Of a stretch of 64,000 nucleotides of DNA, positions 1 through 12,007 are shown piece by piece (position 1 is the stretch's first letter; each line of letters starts with the position of its first letter). Made by a program: the position numbers and the translations under genes. The notes under the pieces are model-generated. The model saw only the letters and a program-made list of their open reading frames with translations. It was not told the origin of the DNA and searched no databases. The DNA is taken from NCBI GenBank assembly GCA_965153355.1, contig OZ231128.1, positions 25,792,001 through 25,856,000 on the forward strand. Reading direction: 5' to 3'. This DNA is from Flaccisagitta enflata. Taxonomy: Eukaryota; Chaetognatha; Sagittoidea; Aphragmophora.

Positions 1-148
1 AAAACCGACTACTTTTCACACTTCCAACAAAAATCTATAACGCCAATGCTTTTCTACAAAACTATGCACCATTACGGTGGAGCATGTTCTACAAGGGACA
101 GAGAAGTATGATTGCTGGGGCAAAAAGCAAGGTAGCAACAGACCGATT

Positions 149-179
<31 letters not shown>

Positions 180-475
180 ATCCCTTTGGAAGGTAGGAAG
201 GCGTTCTTTTGATGGAAGTCTATTTGTCACGGAGTTGTGTCAAAGGTTAAAGAAAAGGAAGAGGAACCCGCAAACAGCCAATGTCGCGGCTTTCTTTCTT
301 TTTCTTTCTTTCCTTCAAACCATCTTTTCTCTTCTCCTTATTCTTCTTTTTTGTTTTCCTATTTTTCTCTTCTCTCAATTTTTTTTTCTTTTCTTGTCTA
401 TTTTCGTTTATACGCGATTTTCTTTCAATTATCGTTCCTTCTTTTTCTTTCTTTTCCCTCTTTTACACTACAGTT
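1..475. other. Pyrimidine-rich spacer, no gene seen
   Basis: AT-rich DNA with a short GA dinucleotide run at about 148-175 and a long T/C-rich stretch from 280 to 475. Open frames here are phenylalanine/leucine/serine-rich in all plus frames, which is what a pyrimidine tract produces. No splice-bounded or domain-like coding signal is visible. Confidence 0.6.
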
Positions 476-690
476 TTTTTGTCACGTGCACGCGACTCTA
501 CAACCCGCTTTGTCCGTCCGTCCGTCCGTCCGTTCTTCCATCCGCCTGTCTGTCGGTTGGTCGGTCGGTCGGTCGGTCGGTCGGTCACGTTTTACTTTTT
601 TTATGATTTTATTTCTTTGGCCCCACAGCTATTGCCTAAATGGTCTAGTGACCTCAAATATGGCCCCTCCCCACTAGTGACGAACACGGC
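476..690 (-). mobile_element. Degraded HINE-like element, family A
   Basis: The 3' end lies on the left: a decayed hairpin (GTCACGTGCACGCGAC), then CTCTACAACCCGCTTTG, then a CCGT/CGGT tetranucleotide run (510-590). The expected GCCC..CACC..AC-TAG 5' block is only faintly visible at about 655-690. Same layout as the complete copies at 17541 and 29069. Confidence 0.6.
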
Positions 691-955
691 AGTTGACTAG
701 TTAAATTTTGCAAATTTTGTTTAGGCGCGACTTGTAGATCAACGGAAAAAACTTACAATGTTATGAAAGCGAAAACAACACATGTTTCTGCGAAATAAAC
801 ATAAAAAATCTAACATGTATTCTTCAGCAAAGAAATTTGATTCGAATCAAAATAGAGAGTTGACGAAAATCTTGAATTGCATTTGAGAGGCTAAAGTAGT
901 ATTACAATGTACGGTAATGAAGTAGCTGTTGCATAAACATTCTTTCGAATAGATA
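691..955. other. No feature recognised
   Basis: AT-rich sequence without a convincing ORF, repeat or RNA. Confidence 0.5.
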
Positions 956-1632
956 TACTGAAGTATTGCCGCGTAATACCGCGTAGAAACTTTGAGACTT
1001 CTCGCATTACCGCCGTGCCCTGTACAAACGCAATGCCGTGTAGAAAAATCTGACTGGCATCGAAGCAGTACCCTAAAAAGCCATGTTGAATCATTATGTC
1101 GACTCGCACAGACGTTGTGCCCCGCACTGAGCAGCGCCGGTAACGCGTAGAAACATCAAGGTGACACGCATAAACATAGTGTCACGCACTAAGGCAGCGC
1201 AGCGTAACACCTCATAGAAACATCATGTCAACTCGTATAGATGTAGTGCCCTGCAGTAGGCAGCGCCGCATAACGCCTTGTAGAAACATCAAGTTGACAC
1301 GCATAGACATAGTGCCCCGCACTGAGGAAGCGCGGCATAACGCCGCATAAAAGCATCAAGTCGACTCTCGTAGACATAGTGCCCCGCACTGAGGCAGCGC
1401 CGCGTAATTCCGCGTAGAAACATCAAGTTGACACGCAAAGACGTAGTGCCCCGCACTGAGGCAGCTTCGCCTAACGCTGCATAGAAGCATCAAGTTGACT
1501 CGCATACACGTAGTGCCCCGAACTAAGGCAGCGCCGCGTAACGCCGCGTAGAAGCATCAAGTTGACTCGCATACACGTAGTGCCCCGCACTAAGGCAGCG
1601 CCGCGTAACGCCGCGTAGAAACATGGAGGCGG
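956..1632. repeat. 67-bp tandem satellite
   Basis: About ten units of a GC-richer repeat containing TAGTGCCCCGCACT, GGCAGCGCCGCGTAACGCC and GTAGAAACATCAAGTTGAC. The TAGTGCCCCG motif recurs at about 1377, 1444, 1511 and 1578, giving a 67-bp period. Units at the left end (956-1200) are more diverged and those on the right nearly identical, as expected when one end of an array is being homogenised. Short minus-strand ORFs over it are repeat translations. Confidence 0.85.
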
Positions 1633-1779
1633 CGAAGCGTCAACGGTTTTCAATTGAGATGAATAGAAGCCATAATTCTTGTCGGCGACCCGGAAATTCC
1701 GTCTTTTCTTTTCTGCCACTATCACCCCGAAGATATTTTCTTGTTGTTCCCTTTCTTTTTGATCTTCATTTTTTCTCTT

Positions 1780-1782
1780 TCT

Positions 1783-1814
<32 letters not shown>

Positions 1815-2095
1815 TTCTTCTTCTTCTTCTTCTTCTTCTTCTTCTTCTTCTTCTTCTTCTTCTTCTTCTACTTTCTTATTTCTTTTCCTCTTTTTTTTTT
1901 TTTTTTTTTTTGTTTTTTGTTTTTGTTTTTTTTTGTTTTTTTTTTGTTTTAGTTATTCTCCTTCTTCTGCTTCTTCTTCTTCTTCTTCTTCTTCTTCTTC
2001 TTCTTCTTCTTCTTCTTCTTCTTCTTCTTCTTCTTCTTCTTCTTCTTCTTCTTCTTCTTTTTCTTTTTCTTCTTCTTTTTCTCTCCTTCTCCTTC
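1780..2095. repeat. TTC/TCT triplet arrays with T-rich core
   Basis: Two TTC-type triplet arrays (1785-1870 and 1967-2060) separated by a T-rich tract (1890-1950). The poly-Ser, poly-Leu, poly-Phe and poly-Lys frames are consequences of the array. Confidence 0.9.
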
Positions 2096-2507
2096 TTTCA
2101 CTTTATCACTCGGACTCCCACATTTCCCACTTTTCATCCTTGCTCACTCTCTTTCTGCCTTTCTTAGAAATTTGTCGTGTTTCTTGGAGGAGAAGAGAGA
2201 TCGGAATAACAAAAAAGCTGAGAGAAGGGAAATCGTCGAATAAAAAGAAACCAATTTGCATGAGTGAGAATGGAGACTTGTTTGTTTTTTCTCTCCAACG
2301 ACACTTGGATCATATCGTGTGGTGGAAAAAACATGGGCCATTAATGAGGGCGCTTCATGCCAGCTCATGATTCTCTTTGATCTCGATGTAGGTTCAAACA
2401 ATTTCAATTTCCTTGTGCCTCATGCATCATTCTTCCTGTGAGTCACTCTCAAAGGCCTATGATGCGTTTACCCATCAAACACGACGCGATTTTTTTACCG
2501 TAGCTAG
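2096..2507. other. Non-repetitive spacer, no gene seen
   Basis: Mixed-composition sequence. Short ORFs exist on both strands but have no recognisable domain or splice context. Confidence 0.4.
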
Positions 2508-2684
2508 ATATAATTCAGGGGTGTATATTATTGAGTCGCTTTTGATTCCCCCTCCCTGCCTTTGATTTTCTTCCCCGCGACGCGTTGCGTCGCATTTTAA
2601 AATCTATGATTTTCTTCCCCATAAGGCAGTAAAACAGTGTAGTTAAGGTTTAGATAGCGTTAAAATATGTTTTACTAATCAGTA

Positions 2685-3281
2685 CTATCTAGAGCAAAAG
2701 TATGGCAACAGATGTTTTCAGCAATATCTCCGCTTAAAATGAAAAATCCATATAAAAATCAGTGAGATTCGGAAAATAGATCAAATTTCTGATCCAACGA
2801 CGCAAACCGCATTCATCTAAGTCAAAGCATTTGGAAATGACAGACAAAACAAGATTGCAATTCCTAATCAAAATGGCAAAAAAATTGCAGTTAGTTATTG
2901 AGAGATGGCACTTTGACACATTGCGCTGTTACAAGGAATAAATAGCACACAAAACATGGCGTCAAGCTTTATGGTGGTTGGCTGGCGGACAGTCCAGATC
3001 TCAACCCCGCTTTGTTCTCAAACAAAGCAGCTCTAAAGCAAAAAACTTGAGACTTTGGTTAAATGGCAAGGCTAGAAAGAGTCGCTCTCAAAGTCTAGAG
3101 GGAAATCTTGCCAACTCATCTGAAATCTCTTTACAAATGCATGCTGAGGCCTATGAAGGCGGTCATTGATGCCCAAGGAGAGTACACCAAGTATTGAGCG
3201 TTTTTTTTAATCAAATTATGTATCATTTATTGTATAGGTAAATAATGTCTTATGGTGTTGCCATACTTTTGCTCTAGATAG
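2685..3281 (+). mobile_element. Tc1/mariner-like deletion derivative nested in a hAT MITE
   Basis: Perfect terminal inverted repeats of at least 24 bp begin CTATCTAGAGCAAAAG and end CTTTTGCTCTAGATAG, flanked on both sides by TA. Related MITE copies at 9325 and 23494 lack this insert at the same place, so they act as empty sites and support precise insertion at a TA. The interior keeps the 3' part of a transposase gene. Confidence 0.9.
2979..3197 (+). pseudogene. Tc1/mariner transposase C-terminal remnant
   Basis: Decayed coding remnant of a DDE transposase. One frame at 2979-3008 reads WLADSPDLNP, matching the hallmark W-P-A-x-SPDLNP block preceding the last catalytic acidic residue in Tc1/mariner enzymes. 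After frame changes, the frame ending at the TGA at 3195-3197 reads MKAVIDAQGEYTKY, matching the usual C-terminal (VI-x-A-x-G-G-x-TKY) ending of Tc1-type transposases. The N-terminal helix-turn-helix domain and the first catalytic aspartates are absent and several frameshifts separate the blocks, so it cannot make an active enzyme. The identification rests on family motifs recalled from general knowledge, not on a search. Confidence 0.8.
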
Positions 3282-3438
3282 TATTTATGATTTGGTACTG
3301 CCAAAAGTTATATTTTCCCCAAATTTTCTTTTTTTCTCTTTTTTCCCCCTTCGATTTTCTTCCCCATCGCCAAACGCTTTGATTTTCCCCCGCCCCCCCC
3401 CCCCACCAGGGGGGAAAACTCAATAATATACAGGGCTG

Positions 3439-3760
3439 ATTATAATTCCTGCAAACAGTGACTGGATGGACAAGGATTTAAACATAGCGCAGTTCTCCTT
3501 TAGTTGCTGTTTTCACAGCTACAACTGGGTAATTTTGTGTTGAGTGAAGAACATTTATTTGCTTGATTGTCGATCGTCTTGATGTAGATATCGAACAAGA
3601 ATATGAACAAACAGAACATATGAATTCATGCATGTTTGCATGTTGGTGGCGTTTTGGAATTTCTGTCAGGTTGGAGTATTCTACAACATTAAACTTAAGT
3701 ATTTCTGCGTCCGTGTCGTTTCTTGCGTCATTCCTTGCCTTTCTTTCTCACTTATTTTCC
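3439..3760. other. Spacer, no gene seen
   Basis: AT-rich sequence between the MITE and the pyrimidine array; no supported feature. Confidence 0.45.
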
Positions 3761-3861
3761 TTTTTTTTTTTTATTCATGCGTCATTTCTTTCTGAGTTAG
3801 TCCTGCTCCTTTCCAGCCTATCTCCTTATTCTCGGTGCCCCGGAAAAAACCAAAGGAAAAA

Positions 3862-4385
3862 ATCTTTCTTTTTCTTTTTCTTTTTCTTTTTCTTTTTCTT
3901 TTTCTTTTTCTTTTTCTTTTTCTTCTTCTTTTTCTTCTTTCCCTTCTTCTTTTCAATTTCCTCCCTCTTCTTTTTCTCGTTTTTTTAAACTTGTTTTTCC
4001 TCTTCTTATTCTTCTTCTTCTTCTTTTTCTTCTTCTTCTTCTTCTTCTTCTTCTTCTTCATCTTCCTCTACTTCTTATTCTTCTTCCTCTTCTTCTTCTT
4101 TTTCTTCTTCTTTCTCCTCCTCTTTTCATTCTCTTTCCTCTTCTTCTTCTCAGTTTTTTACTTCTTCTTCTTCTTCTTCTTCTCTTTTTTCTTCTTCTTC
4201 TTCTTCTTCTTCTTCTTTTTCTTCTTCTTCTTCTTCTTCTTCTTCTTCTTCTTCTTCTTCTTCTTCTTCTTCTTCTTCTTCTTTTTCTTCCCCTTCTTCT
4301 ACTTCTTCTTCTTCTTCTTCTTCTCCTTCCTTTTCTTTCTCTGCATCTTCTCCTCCACCTTCCTTCCCTTTTATTCCTCTTCTTC
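3862..4385. repeat. CTTTTT hexamer and TTC triplet arrays
   Basis: A CTTTTT-type hexanucleotide run (3864-3925) passes into long interrupted TTC arrays up to about 4385. Long Phe-, Leu-, Lys- and Glu-rich frames on both strands arise only from the repeat. Confidence 0.9.
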
Positions 4386-4506
4386 TTGTGTTCGTCCTTG
4401 GGTCCCGGGCGTGGATCCTCAGGAGAACCTCGAGAACCATTTATTTTCGGTCGTCATTTTATCGAGTTATTTAGGATCTTCATTCTTTATTATCGCGCCG
4501 AAAGTT

Positions 4507-4745
4507 GTGACGTGATGAGGAAGGAAGAAAGAAACTGCTTTTCAGTTTCACCCCTTATGATCGGTGGGAGTGAGGAAGTGTGTTTGTGGCATGATGAGGA
4601 AGGAAGAAAGAAACTGACTTTTAGTTTCACCTCTTATGATCGGTGGGAGTGAGGAAGCGTGTTTGTGGCATGATGAGGAAGGAAGAAAGAAACTGCCTTT
4701 TAGTTTCACCCCTTATGATCGGTGGGAGTGAGGAAGCGTGTTGGT
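4507..4745. repeat. 79-bp tandem repeat, three units
   Basis: GATGAGGAAGGAAGAAAGAA recurs at 4514, 4593 and 4672, giving a 79-bp period. Each unit ends in CTTATGATCGGTGGGAGTGA. The third unit runs directly into the GTGAGTCGGTGACGT minisatellite. Confidence 0.85.
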
Positions 4746-5370
4746 GACGTGGTGAGTCGTTGACGTAGTGAGTCGGTGATGTTGGTGAGTCGGTGACATG
4801 GTGAGTCGGTGACATTGGTGAGTCGTTGACGTGGTGAGTCGGTGACGTTGGTGAGTCGGTGAGTCGGTGACGTGGTGAGTCTGTGATATTGGTGAGGCGG
4901 TGATGTGGTGAGTCGATGACGTGGTGAGTCGGTGATGTTGGTGCGTCGGTGACATGGTGAGTCGGTGACGTTGGTGAGTCGGTGACGTTGGTGAGTCGTT
5001 GACATGGTGAGTCGGTGATGTTGGTGAGTCGGTTACGTGGTGAGTCGGTGACGTTGGTGAGGTGGTGAGCGGTGAGTCGGTGACGTGGTGAGTTGGTGAC
5101 ATGGTGAGTTGGTGATGTGGTTGGTCGGTGACGTGGTGAGTTGGTGACGTTGGTGAGGTGGTGAGCGGTGAATCGTTGACGTGATGAGTCGATGATGTTG
5201 GTGAAGTGCTGAGCGATGAGTCAGTGACGTGGTGAGTTAGTGACGTGGTGAGTTGGTGACGTGGTTGGTCGGTGACGTGGTGAGTCGGTGACGTAGTGAT
5301 TCGGTGACGTGGTGAGTCGTTGGCGTGTTGAGTCGTTGGCGTGGTGAGTCGGTGACGTTGGTGACGTCGG
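4741..5370. repeat. 15-17-bp minisatellite (GTGAGTCGGTGACGTTG)
   Basis: About 40 units of TGGTGAGTCGGTGACGT with 15- or 17-bp spacing. Because unit length varies, long minus-strand frames with a Thr-His-Val-Thr-Asp-Ser-Pro cadence appear over the array. I regard them as repeat translations, not a gene. Confidence 0.85.
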
Positions 5371-5760
5371 TGATAAAAGGAAAATGTTGTTTGAATACCT
5401 CGAATGATCGAGAGTTGGCGTGAAAAGGAGATATCCCTTTCACTTGATTGCATGATTGATGGCAGTAAGGAAGTATCTACGTCGAATGAGCAAAACTGCC
5501 CTTCACCTCGTATGATCAGTGCTTCAAAAGAAGCCTTAGTGAGGTGAAGTAAAACGTCACCTTCTGTCATCGGCAGGATGTGGGAAGGGGACGGAATCTG
5601 TTGCAACTGCTCCTACACCCTGTATGATCGGTGTCAAAGTGTCAGGATACGAAGAGAGGTGTCTTCCAGGGTGGAAGGTCCACCTTGTATGACTGATGGG
5701 AGTGAGAAAGTGTCGGCGACAATGAGTATTGGGAAACAGCTTAGATGTTTTTTAGCGGTT
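5371..5760. repeat. Diverged relatives of the 79-bp unit
   Basis: Blocks centred on the cue TATGATCGGTG / TGTATGACTGATGGGAGTGA recur at about 5400, 5505, 5620 and 5690. They look like old, diverged versions of the 79-bp unit, so the minisatellite sits inside an older tandem array. Confidence 0.55.
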
Positions 5761-6060
5761 GACTGCTTGAAAGCAGGAAACGAATTAGGATAAGGGTCAG
5801 TATTATGGATAGGGGTGTGTTGGGCTCCTCATTTTCTCGCCAGAGACAGGTTGGTTGAAAGATTTATCACGAGGATCATCTAATTTCAAGACAACGCAAC
5901 ATTAATGGCAAAAGAGCCTAGTCAAAAGAGCCCACTCAAATCGGCGCTTGAAAATCCTACTCAGATACGGTCAATTCAATGGCCAACGGAACTTAGGTCA
6001 CATTATAACACATCATAACACATTATAACACAATATAACAGTTATCCTCTCTCTCTCCTC

Positions 6061-6345
<285 letters not shown>

Positions 6346-6625
6346 CTTACTCTAACACATCTTCCGTTCAAAAAAATGAGGACGAAAAATCACGCTTTGC
6401 CATGCCTCCTCATTTTAGGCCCCAACAGCCGACATAAATATTCAGAACATCGCACCATCGCGATTCTGTCTTGTCTGACAGTTTGTCTTTCTCTCACTCT
6501 TCGTTTGTGTGTGTGTGTGGCTCTCTGTCTATCTGTCTGCCCCATTCTCGATTCTGTGTTTATTTTTAGAAAAGAGGACTCTTCAAAATTCCCGGCATTG
6601 GTGTCACGCCGTTATGATCTCGCTC

Positions 6626-6798
<173 letters not shown>

Positions 6799-6957
6799 TC
6801 TTTCTCCCTCATATCGCTCGGGCTAAATTTATGAATAATCCACACCCCATAAACCAGAACTGGCAGTTAGTATAATGCCTTCTGAAGGACGCCAGTAAAC
6901 ATCCAAATAAAATGCCTCTCCTCAGCTCCGTATACACACAACGCACACAAGCTCACA

Positions 6958-7897
<940 letters not shown>

Positions 7898-7898
7898 A

Positions 7899-8308
7899 CT
7901 ACGCGAATTTAAAAAAAGACGCACTTTTGAAAGGTTGATCAGGCCATTGAAACTCAAAAAAACATAATAACATTCTAGGTTGTTAGAAAGCCCTTGGAAA
8001 ATACTTTCATTTGGCGCCAATCTGGTATTTTCATCTTTCTTCGTTTGAAAATGGCAAAGATTTAAGTAAAAACTTTCTTGATTTCGATTTTGCAGTTGCA
8101 TTGAAAAAATGCATTTTAGCAAAATGGTCCTTCACTTTGACTGGGTCTAGCTCCTAAACGGTTAAAGTTACAGACCTGGGATTGGTCTAGAATGAAAAAT
8201 CTTTTGAAATTCTTTAAGACCACTTCATCTGACAAATGTTTGTAAAGCTTTTTGAATCTGTTTTGTTAACAAATACAAAGGTGCGTCTTTTTTTTTCAAT
8301 TCACGTAG
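7899..8308. mobile_element. TA-flanked MITE, about 410 bp
   Basis: The terminal inverted repeats CTACGCGAATTTAAAAAAAG and CTTTTTTTTTCAATTCACGT (continuing AG) have matching inner parts GACGCAC / GTGCGTC. A TA dinucleotide lies on each side (7897-7898, 8309-8310). No coding capacity. TA duplication suggests mobilisation by a Tc1/mariner-type transposase. Confidence 0.75.
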
Positions 8309-8310
8309 TA

Positions 8311-8959
8311 AATCCCGCTCTAACGGGTTTCAGAAGACCAACAAATTTCATCTGTTATTGGCGGAATTCTGTTACAGCCAATAAAGAAAATAAAAGAAAA
8401 TGAGATAGAGGGATCAAAAATTGGTATCTGTTATTGGTGGAATAATGGCGGGTCCGGTGGAGCGGGGTTCGACTGTAAGCTAAAAAGAAGGGAAGAGACG
8501 ACATCGAACAAAATATTGCGAGGATGGATGGCAGCGGCCTGAAAAACCTGACCTATACTATAGAACACAGAGGTGTACTTCCGGGCGCCCTTAGAGGACA
8601 CATATTAGGTCTCTGATAGCTGAATAAGCTCTTAAAGGCCTGATTTGAGGGTTGGTTGGGTTCAGGTTTTGGAGGGGATGGTATGGCCAAAATCAGGCTA
8701 AAATCGGTTCAGCTAATTCTGGTGTCCAAGTGCTGTGGCGGCCTCTGGGGGGTTGAGGATGAACAAATGAACGTCTGGAAGTTCACCCCAAAACGCGTGA
8801 CGCTCAAAGAAGGGATGTTGGTGTTAAGAAAACAGTGCCAGCGGGGAAACCCAGGAAGCACATCGAAGCACGAGATAGCTATTATGGATGATGATGGAGA
8901 GTGGGGCACTGAGGTGAGTGTGAGGAAAAAGAGGTGAGCTGAGGTGAGAGAGTGGAGAG

Positions 8960-8960
<1 letters not shown>
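8311..8960. other. Spacer with one unassigned ORF (8656-8937, plus)
   Basis: Contains a 93-codon plus-strand frame at 8656-8937 with no motif I recognise. It overlaps sequence resembling the CTGTGTTCTACAGG and GCAGCGGCC ends of the family E repeat (8530-8590), so it is probably repeat-derived. Confidence 0.35.
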
Positions 8961-8965
<5 letters not shown>

Positions 8966-9014
<49 letters not shown>

Positions 9015-9135
9015 ATCCTCTTTAGAATTCCCGACAGATATGAATTTTGAGAGTTTCACAAATTTAGAATGATTTAAGACGGAATGAAGGGTGTGGAATT
9101 ATGCAAGCAAGAGAGAGAGAGAGAGAGAAAGTGAA

Positions 9136-9176
<41 letters not shown>

Positions 9177-9180
9177 TAGA
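8966..9180. repeat. GA and GACA simple repeats
   Basis: GA runs at 8966-9012 and 9110-9128, and a GACA tetranucleotide run at about 9139-9176. Confidence 0.9.
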
Positions 9181-9324
9181 GACAGAGATGGAAGGATCAA
9201 TAGACAGACACAGAGTTAGAGGGACTGACTGGCGAAAAAAATAGACTTGTGCTTTTCTACCTTTGAATGTATTTCTTTCAATCCTCGTAAACTCCACCAT
9301 TGCAAAAATATCTTTACACTCAAT

Positions 9325-9624
9325 CAGGGGTGTATATAATTGAGTAGCTTTTGATTTCCTTCCCCCCCTGCCTTTGATTTTTTCACCCACAATGCATCTC
9401 GATTTTCTTCCCAATAAAGCAATAAAACAGTTTATATAAGGTTTAAATAGTGCTAGATTGTGTTTTACTAACCAAGTTTTATGATTTGGTACTGCCAAAA
9501 GTTTTATTTTCCCCAAATTTTCTTTTTTTCTCTTTTTTCCCCCTTCCTTTCCCTTCCCCATCTCCAAACCATTTGATTTCCCCCCCCCCCCAGCCGGGGG
9601 GAAACTCAATTATGTACAGGCCTA
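9325..9624. mobile_element. hAT-like MITE, copy 2
   Basis: About 300 bp. The left terminus is CAGGGGTGTATATAATTGAG and the right end CTCAATTATGTACAGGCCTA. The flanks CACTCAAT (left) and GACTCAAT (right) form a 7/8 match, consistent with an eroded 8-bp target duplication typical of hAT elements. It lacks the Tc1/mariner insert present in copy 1 and so provides the empty site. Confidence 0.85.
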
Positions 9625-9639
9625 GACTCAATTCTTCCT

Positions 9640-10500
9640 AGGTCACGGTGTACCGGGTCAAGAAATAAGGGTTTCGATAAGTTTTTAAGCTGAATTTGGA
9701 TTCGAAAGTGTTCCAAATTGTCCTACTGAGCTCATCCTCCTCATGGGGCATCACTGTAGTGTGCATATGAGTCATTTATGACCATTTTGACCTATATAAT
9801 GCGCGACAACAGGCCACAAATTCACCAGTTACAGTTGATTTAAGTGGTATTTTGCTTTACAACTTACCTATACATTGGCGCTTGTTACTTACCCTATGTA
9901 ATGTTCTGGAGAGTATGAAACTTCCAGTTAGTTCACATACAGCGGTTAACTCCTAAATTACTGCTCACAATGTTCGTGGGCCTTGGACTGCAACCAAAAC
10001 GACCACAAGTCGAGTTACATGAACCTCTCTCTGTTTACAAAGCTGATTTGCATTTTCGACATGACCGCTATTTTACACGTTGTTATTTATTGGAGGACCA
10101 TCATATTCAAAATTTTGTAAAGCAGCCTGGTCAACAACATCACTACGCATCATAAGCCCGCGGTGGTCACCTACCGGAGATGTTTTTGTGCTTATTTCTG
10201 TCTAAAACAAGAAAAAAACTATGGCCAAAAGAATTTTTGACAATATTAATTACTGGACGTGAAATTATATCACAGCCTTATTTTTACATATTTTGCATTT
10301 TGAAAAACATGGCCCTGACCCCTGATGTGTGTAGATCAGGGCCATGTTTTTATTTTTTCGATTTTTTTCATTTCCATGCAAATTTATAATTTCACGTAAG
10401 GTTACCTCAGCAAAATAAAAAGGGAATTCGCGATTCTCAGTCGCATTTCAGAGTAGCCTAACAGACAAGAGGAAAGAAAAGAATTCATGAGCAGAAAAAA
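9640..10500. other. Spacer with a foldback and an unassigned ORF
   Basis: Includes a 61-codon plus-strand frame (9970-10155) of ordinary composition with no recognised domain. An imperfect foldback spans 10237-10397 (ACGTGAAATTATA ... TATAATTTCACGT), with an inner stem AACATGGCCCTGA / TCAGGGCCATGTT at about 10305-10348. This foldback may be a small MITE. Confidence 0.45.
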
Positions 10501-10509
10501 AGTAATAGG

Positions 10510-11300
10510 AGTGAAAAAAGAAGAAGAAGAAGAAGAAGAAGAAGAAGAAACTAAGTATTCCAGAATAAAGATATCAGTTCCAGGAAAGTTCAAGCGAGCA
10601 AAAAGGAAGGATAAGAAGAAGAAGAAGATGAAGAAGAAGATGAAGAAGAAGAAAAAGAAGAAGAAGAAGAAGAAGAAGAAGAAGAAGAAGAAGAAGAAGA
10701 AGAAGAAGAAGAAACTAAGTATTCCAGAATAAAGATATCTGTTCCAGGAAAGTTCAAGCGAGCAAAAAGGAAGGATAAGAAGGAGAAGAAGATGAAGAAG
10801 AAGATGAAGAAGAAGAAGAAGAAGAAGAAGAAGAAGAAGAAGAAGAAGAAAAAGAAGAAAAAGAAGATAAAGAAGAAAGAAGAAGAAAGAAGAAAGAAGA
10901 TGAAGAAAGAAGATGAAGAAGAAGAAGAAAAGAAGAAGAAAAGAAGAAGAAGAAAAGAAAAGAAAAGAAGAAGAAAAGAAGAAGAAAAGAAAAGAAGAAG
11001 AAGAAAAAGAAAGAAGAAATCGGAAGAGATAGTGAAAAGGAATGAAGTGTGGTAAAATGAAAGAAAAACATGAAGGAAGGAAGAAGAAGAAGATGAAGAG
11101 AAGGAAGAAGAAGGAAAGAAAAAGAAGAAACTAAGTATTTTAGAGGAAAGATATCGATTACCATGAAAGTTCAAGCGAGCAAAAATAAAAGGAAGGAGAA
11201 AGAAGCATGAAGAAAGAAAAGAGAAGAAGAAGAAGAAAGACAAGAAGAAGACGACAGAAAGAAGACGACAGAAGAAGAAAACAAAGATCGGAAGATTTTG
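10510..11300. repeat. GAA triplet arrays with a repeated flank
   Basis: AAGAAG arrays are interrupted three times by the same flank ACTAAGTATTCCAGAATAAAG ... GTTCAAGCGAGCAAAAAGGA in shortened form (10548-10610, 10713-10770, 11130-11180). The larger unit of array plus about 60-bp flank therefore amplified as a block. Lys/Glu and Ser/Phe frames are artefacts. Confidence 0.85.
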
Positions 11301-11325
11301 AAAAGGAACATTTGTGGGGTAGTGA

Positions 11326-11634
11326 GAACAAGGTCGGATACACAGCTACCCTAGTCGCATGCGGGTGGGCAGGAGCAGTGCTGGAGAAGGTCACTAGGGC
11401 ATCTGGGCAGGAGCCATATGCTCATAGAGCTAAAAACAAGGCTGGATACACAGCTACCCTAGTCGCGTGCGGGTGGGCAGGGGCAGTATTTGAGTTTCTA
11501 GAGCGTTTTGGCAAGTGCAGTGAAGCCAAAGACCACAAAAATATTAAAAAAGTAAAATGGGGACCGACCAACCGACCAACCGACCAATGGACGGACAAAA
11601 CAGGGTGTAGAGTCGCGTAGCACGCAACTAAAAA
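11326..11634 (+). mobile_element. HINE-like family A elements (partial 11326, complete 11435)
   Basis: Two 5' ends (ACAAGGTCGGATACACAGC at 11328 and ACAAGGCTGGATACACAGC at 11436), each followed by CCCTAGTCGC and GCGGGTGGGCAGG. The second continues through a GACCGACCAACC microsatellite to GGGTGTAGAGTCGCGTAGCA and the CTAAAAA end. The first appears truncated by the second. Confidence 0.85.
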
Positions 11635-11873
11635 CGCCAAAAAGTGAAAAGGGGACCGACCGACCGACCGACCAAACGACGGACAGACCGACAGATGGGT
11701 GTACAGTCCCGTAGCACGCAACTACAACAAGGCCGGATACACAGCAATCCAGTCACGGACGGTTGAGCAGGAGCAGTGATGCAAAAACCGCTTGCAACTC
11801 AAAAATTTTACGGCCCGACCGACGGACCAACCAACATGGCAAGGTGTAGAGTCGCGTGTCTGCGACTAAAAAC
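11635..11873 (+). mobile_element. HINE-like family A elements (partial, then complete 11725-11873)
   Basis: A right-end fragment (GACCGACCGACC ... TAGCACGCAACTA, to about 11724) abuts a complete copy starting ACAAGGCCGGATACACAGC and ending GAGTCGCGTGTCTGCGACTA. The cluster from 11326 to 11873 is a head-to-tail run of at least four ends. Confidence 0.85.
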
Positions 11874-12007
11874 ATCAGGCAAGTTATTGTCAAGTGGATC
11901 GGCGAGGAGACTTACTCAGCAGCGCGAAAAAGTCGCACATTTTCTTTGGGAAGAAGCAAAAACGATGAGCTTCACGCCTCAGGATCGCCCAAAATTCGGC
12001 AAAGATA

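Larger units (their letters stand above)
2516..3438. mobile_element. hAT-like MITE, copy 1 (split by a nested element)
   Basis: The termini CAGGGGTGTATATTATTGAG and CTCAATAATATACAGGGCTG are inverted repeats starting with CAG. They enclose the conserved body shared with copies at 9325, 23494 and 27268 (CTTTGATTTTCTTCCCC, GTTTTACTAAT, TTTTCCCCAAATTTTC). Without the nested 597-bp insert the copy is about 325 bp, the size of its relatives. The flanks share TATAATT, but a clean 8-bp duplication is not preserved here. It is clean in copies 3 and 4. Confidence 0.85.

Noticed and set aside
1741-2370. 200-codon serine-rich frame
   Set aside because: Produced by TTC/TCT triplet arrays; the other frames give poly-Leu and poly-Phe over the same bases, and there is no splice or domain evidence.
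4713-5606. 297-codon minus-strand frame rich in His, Thr, Ser and Pro
   Set aside because: Coincides with the GTGAGTCGGTGACGT minisatellite; several frames are open at once, as expected for units of 15 bp.
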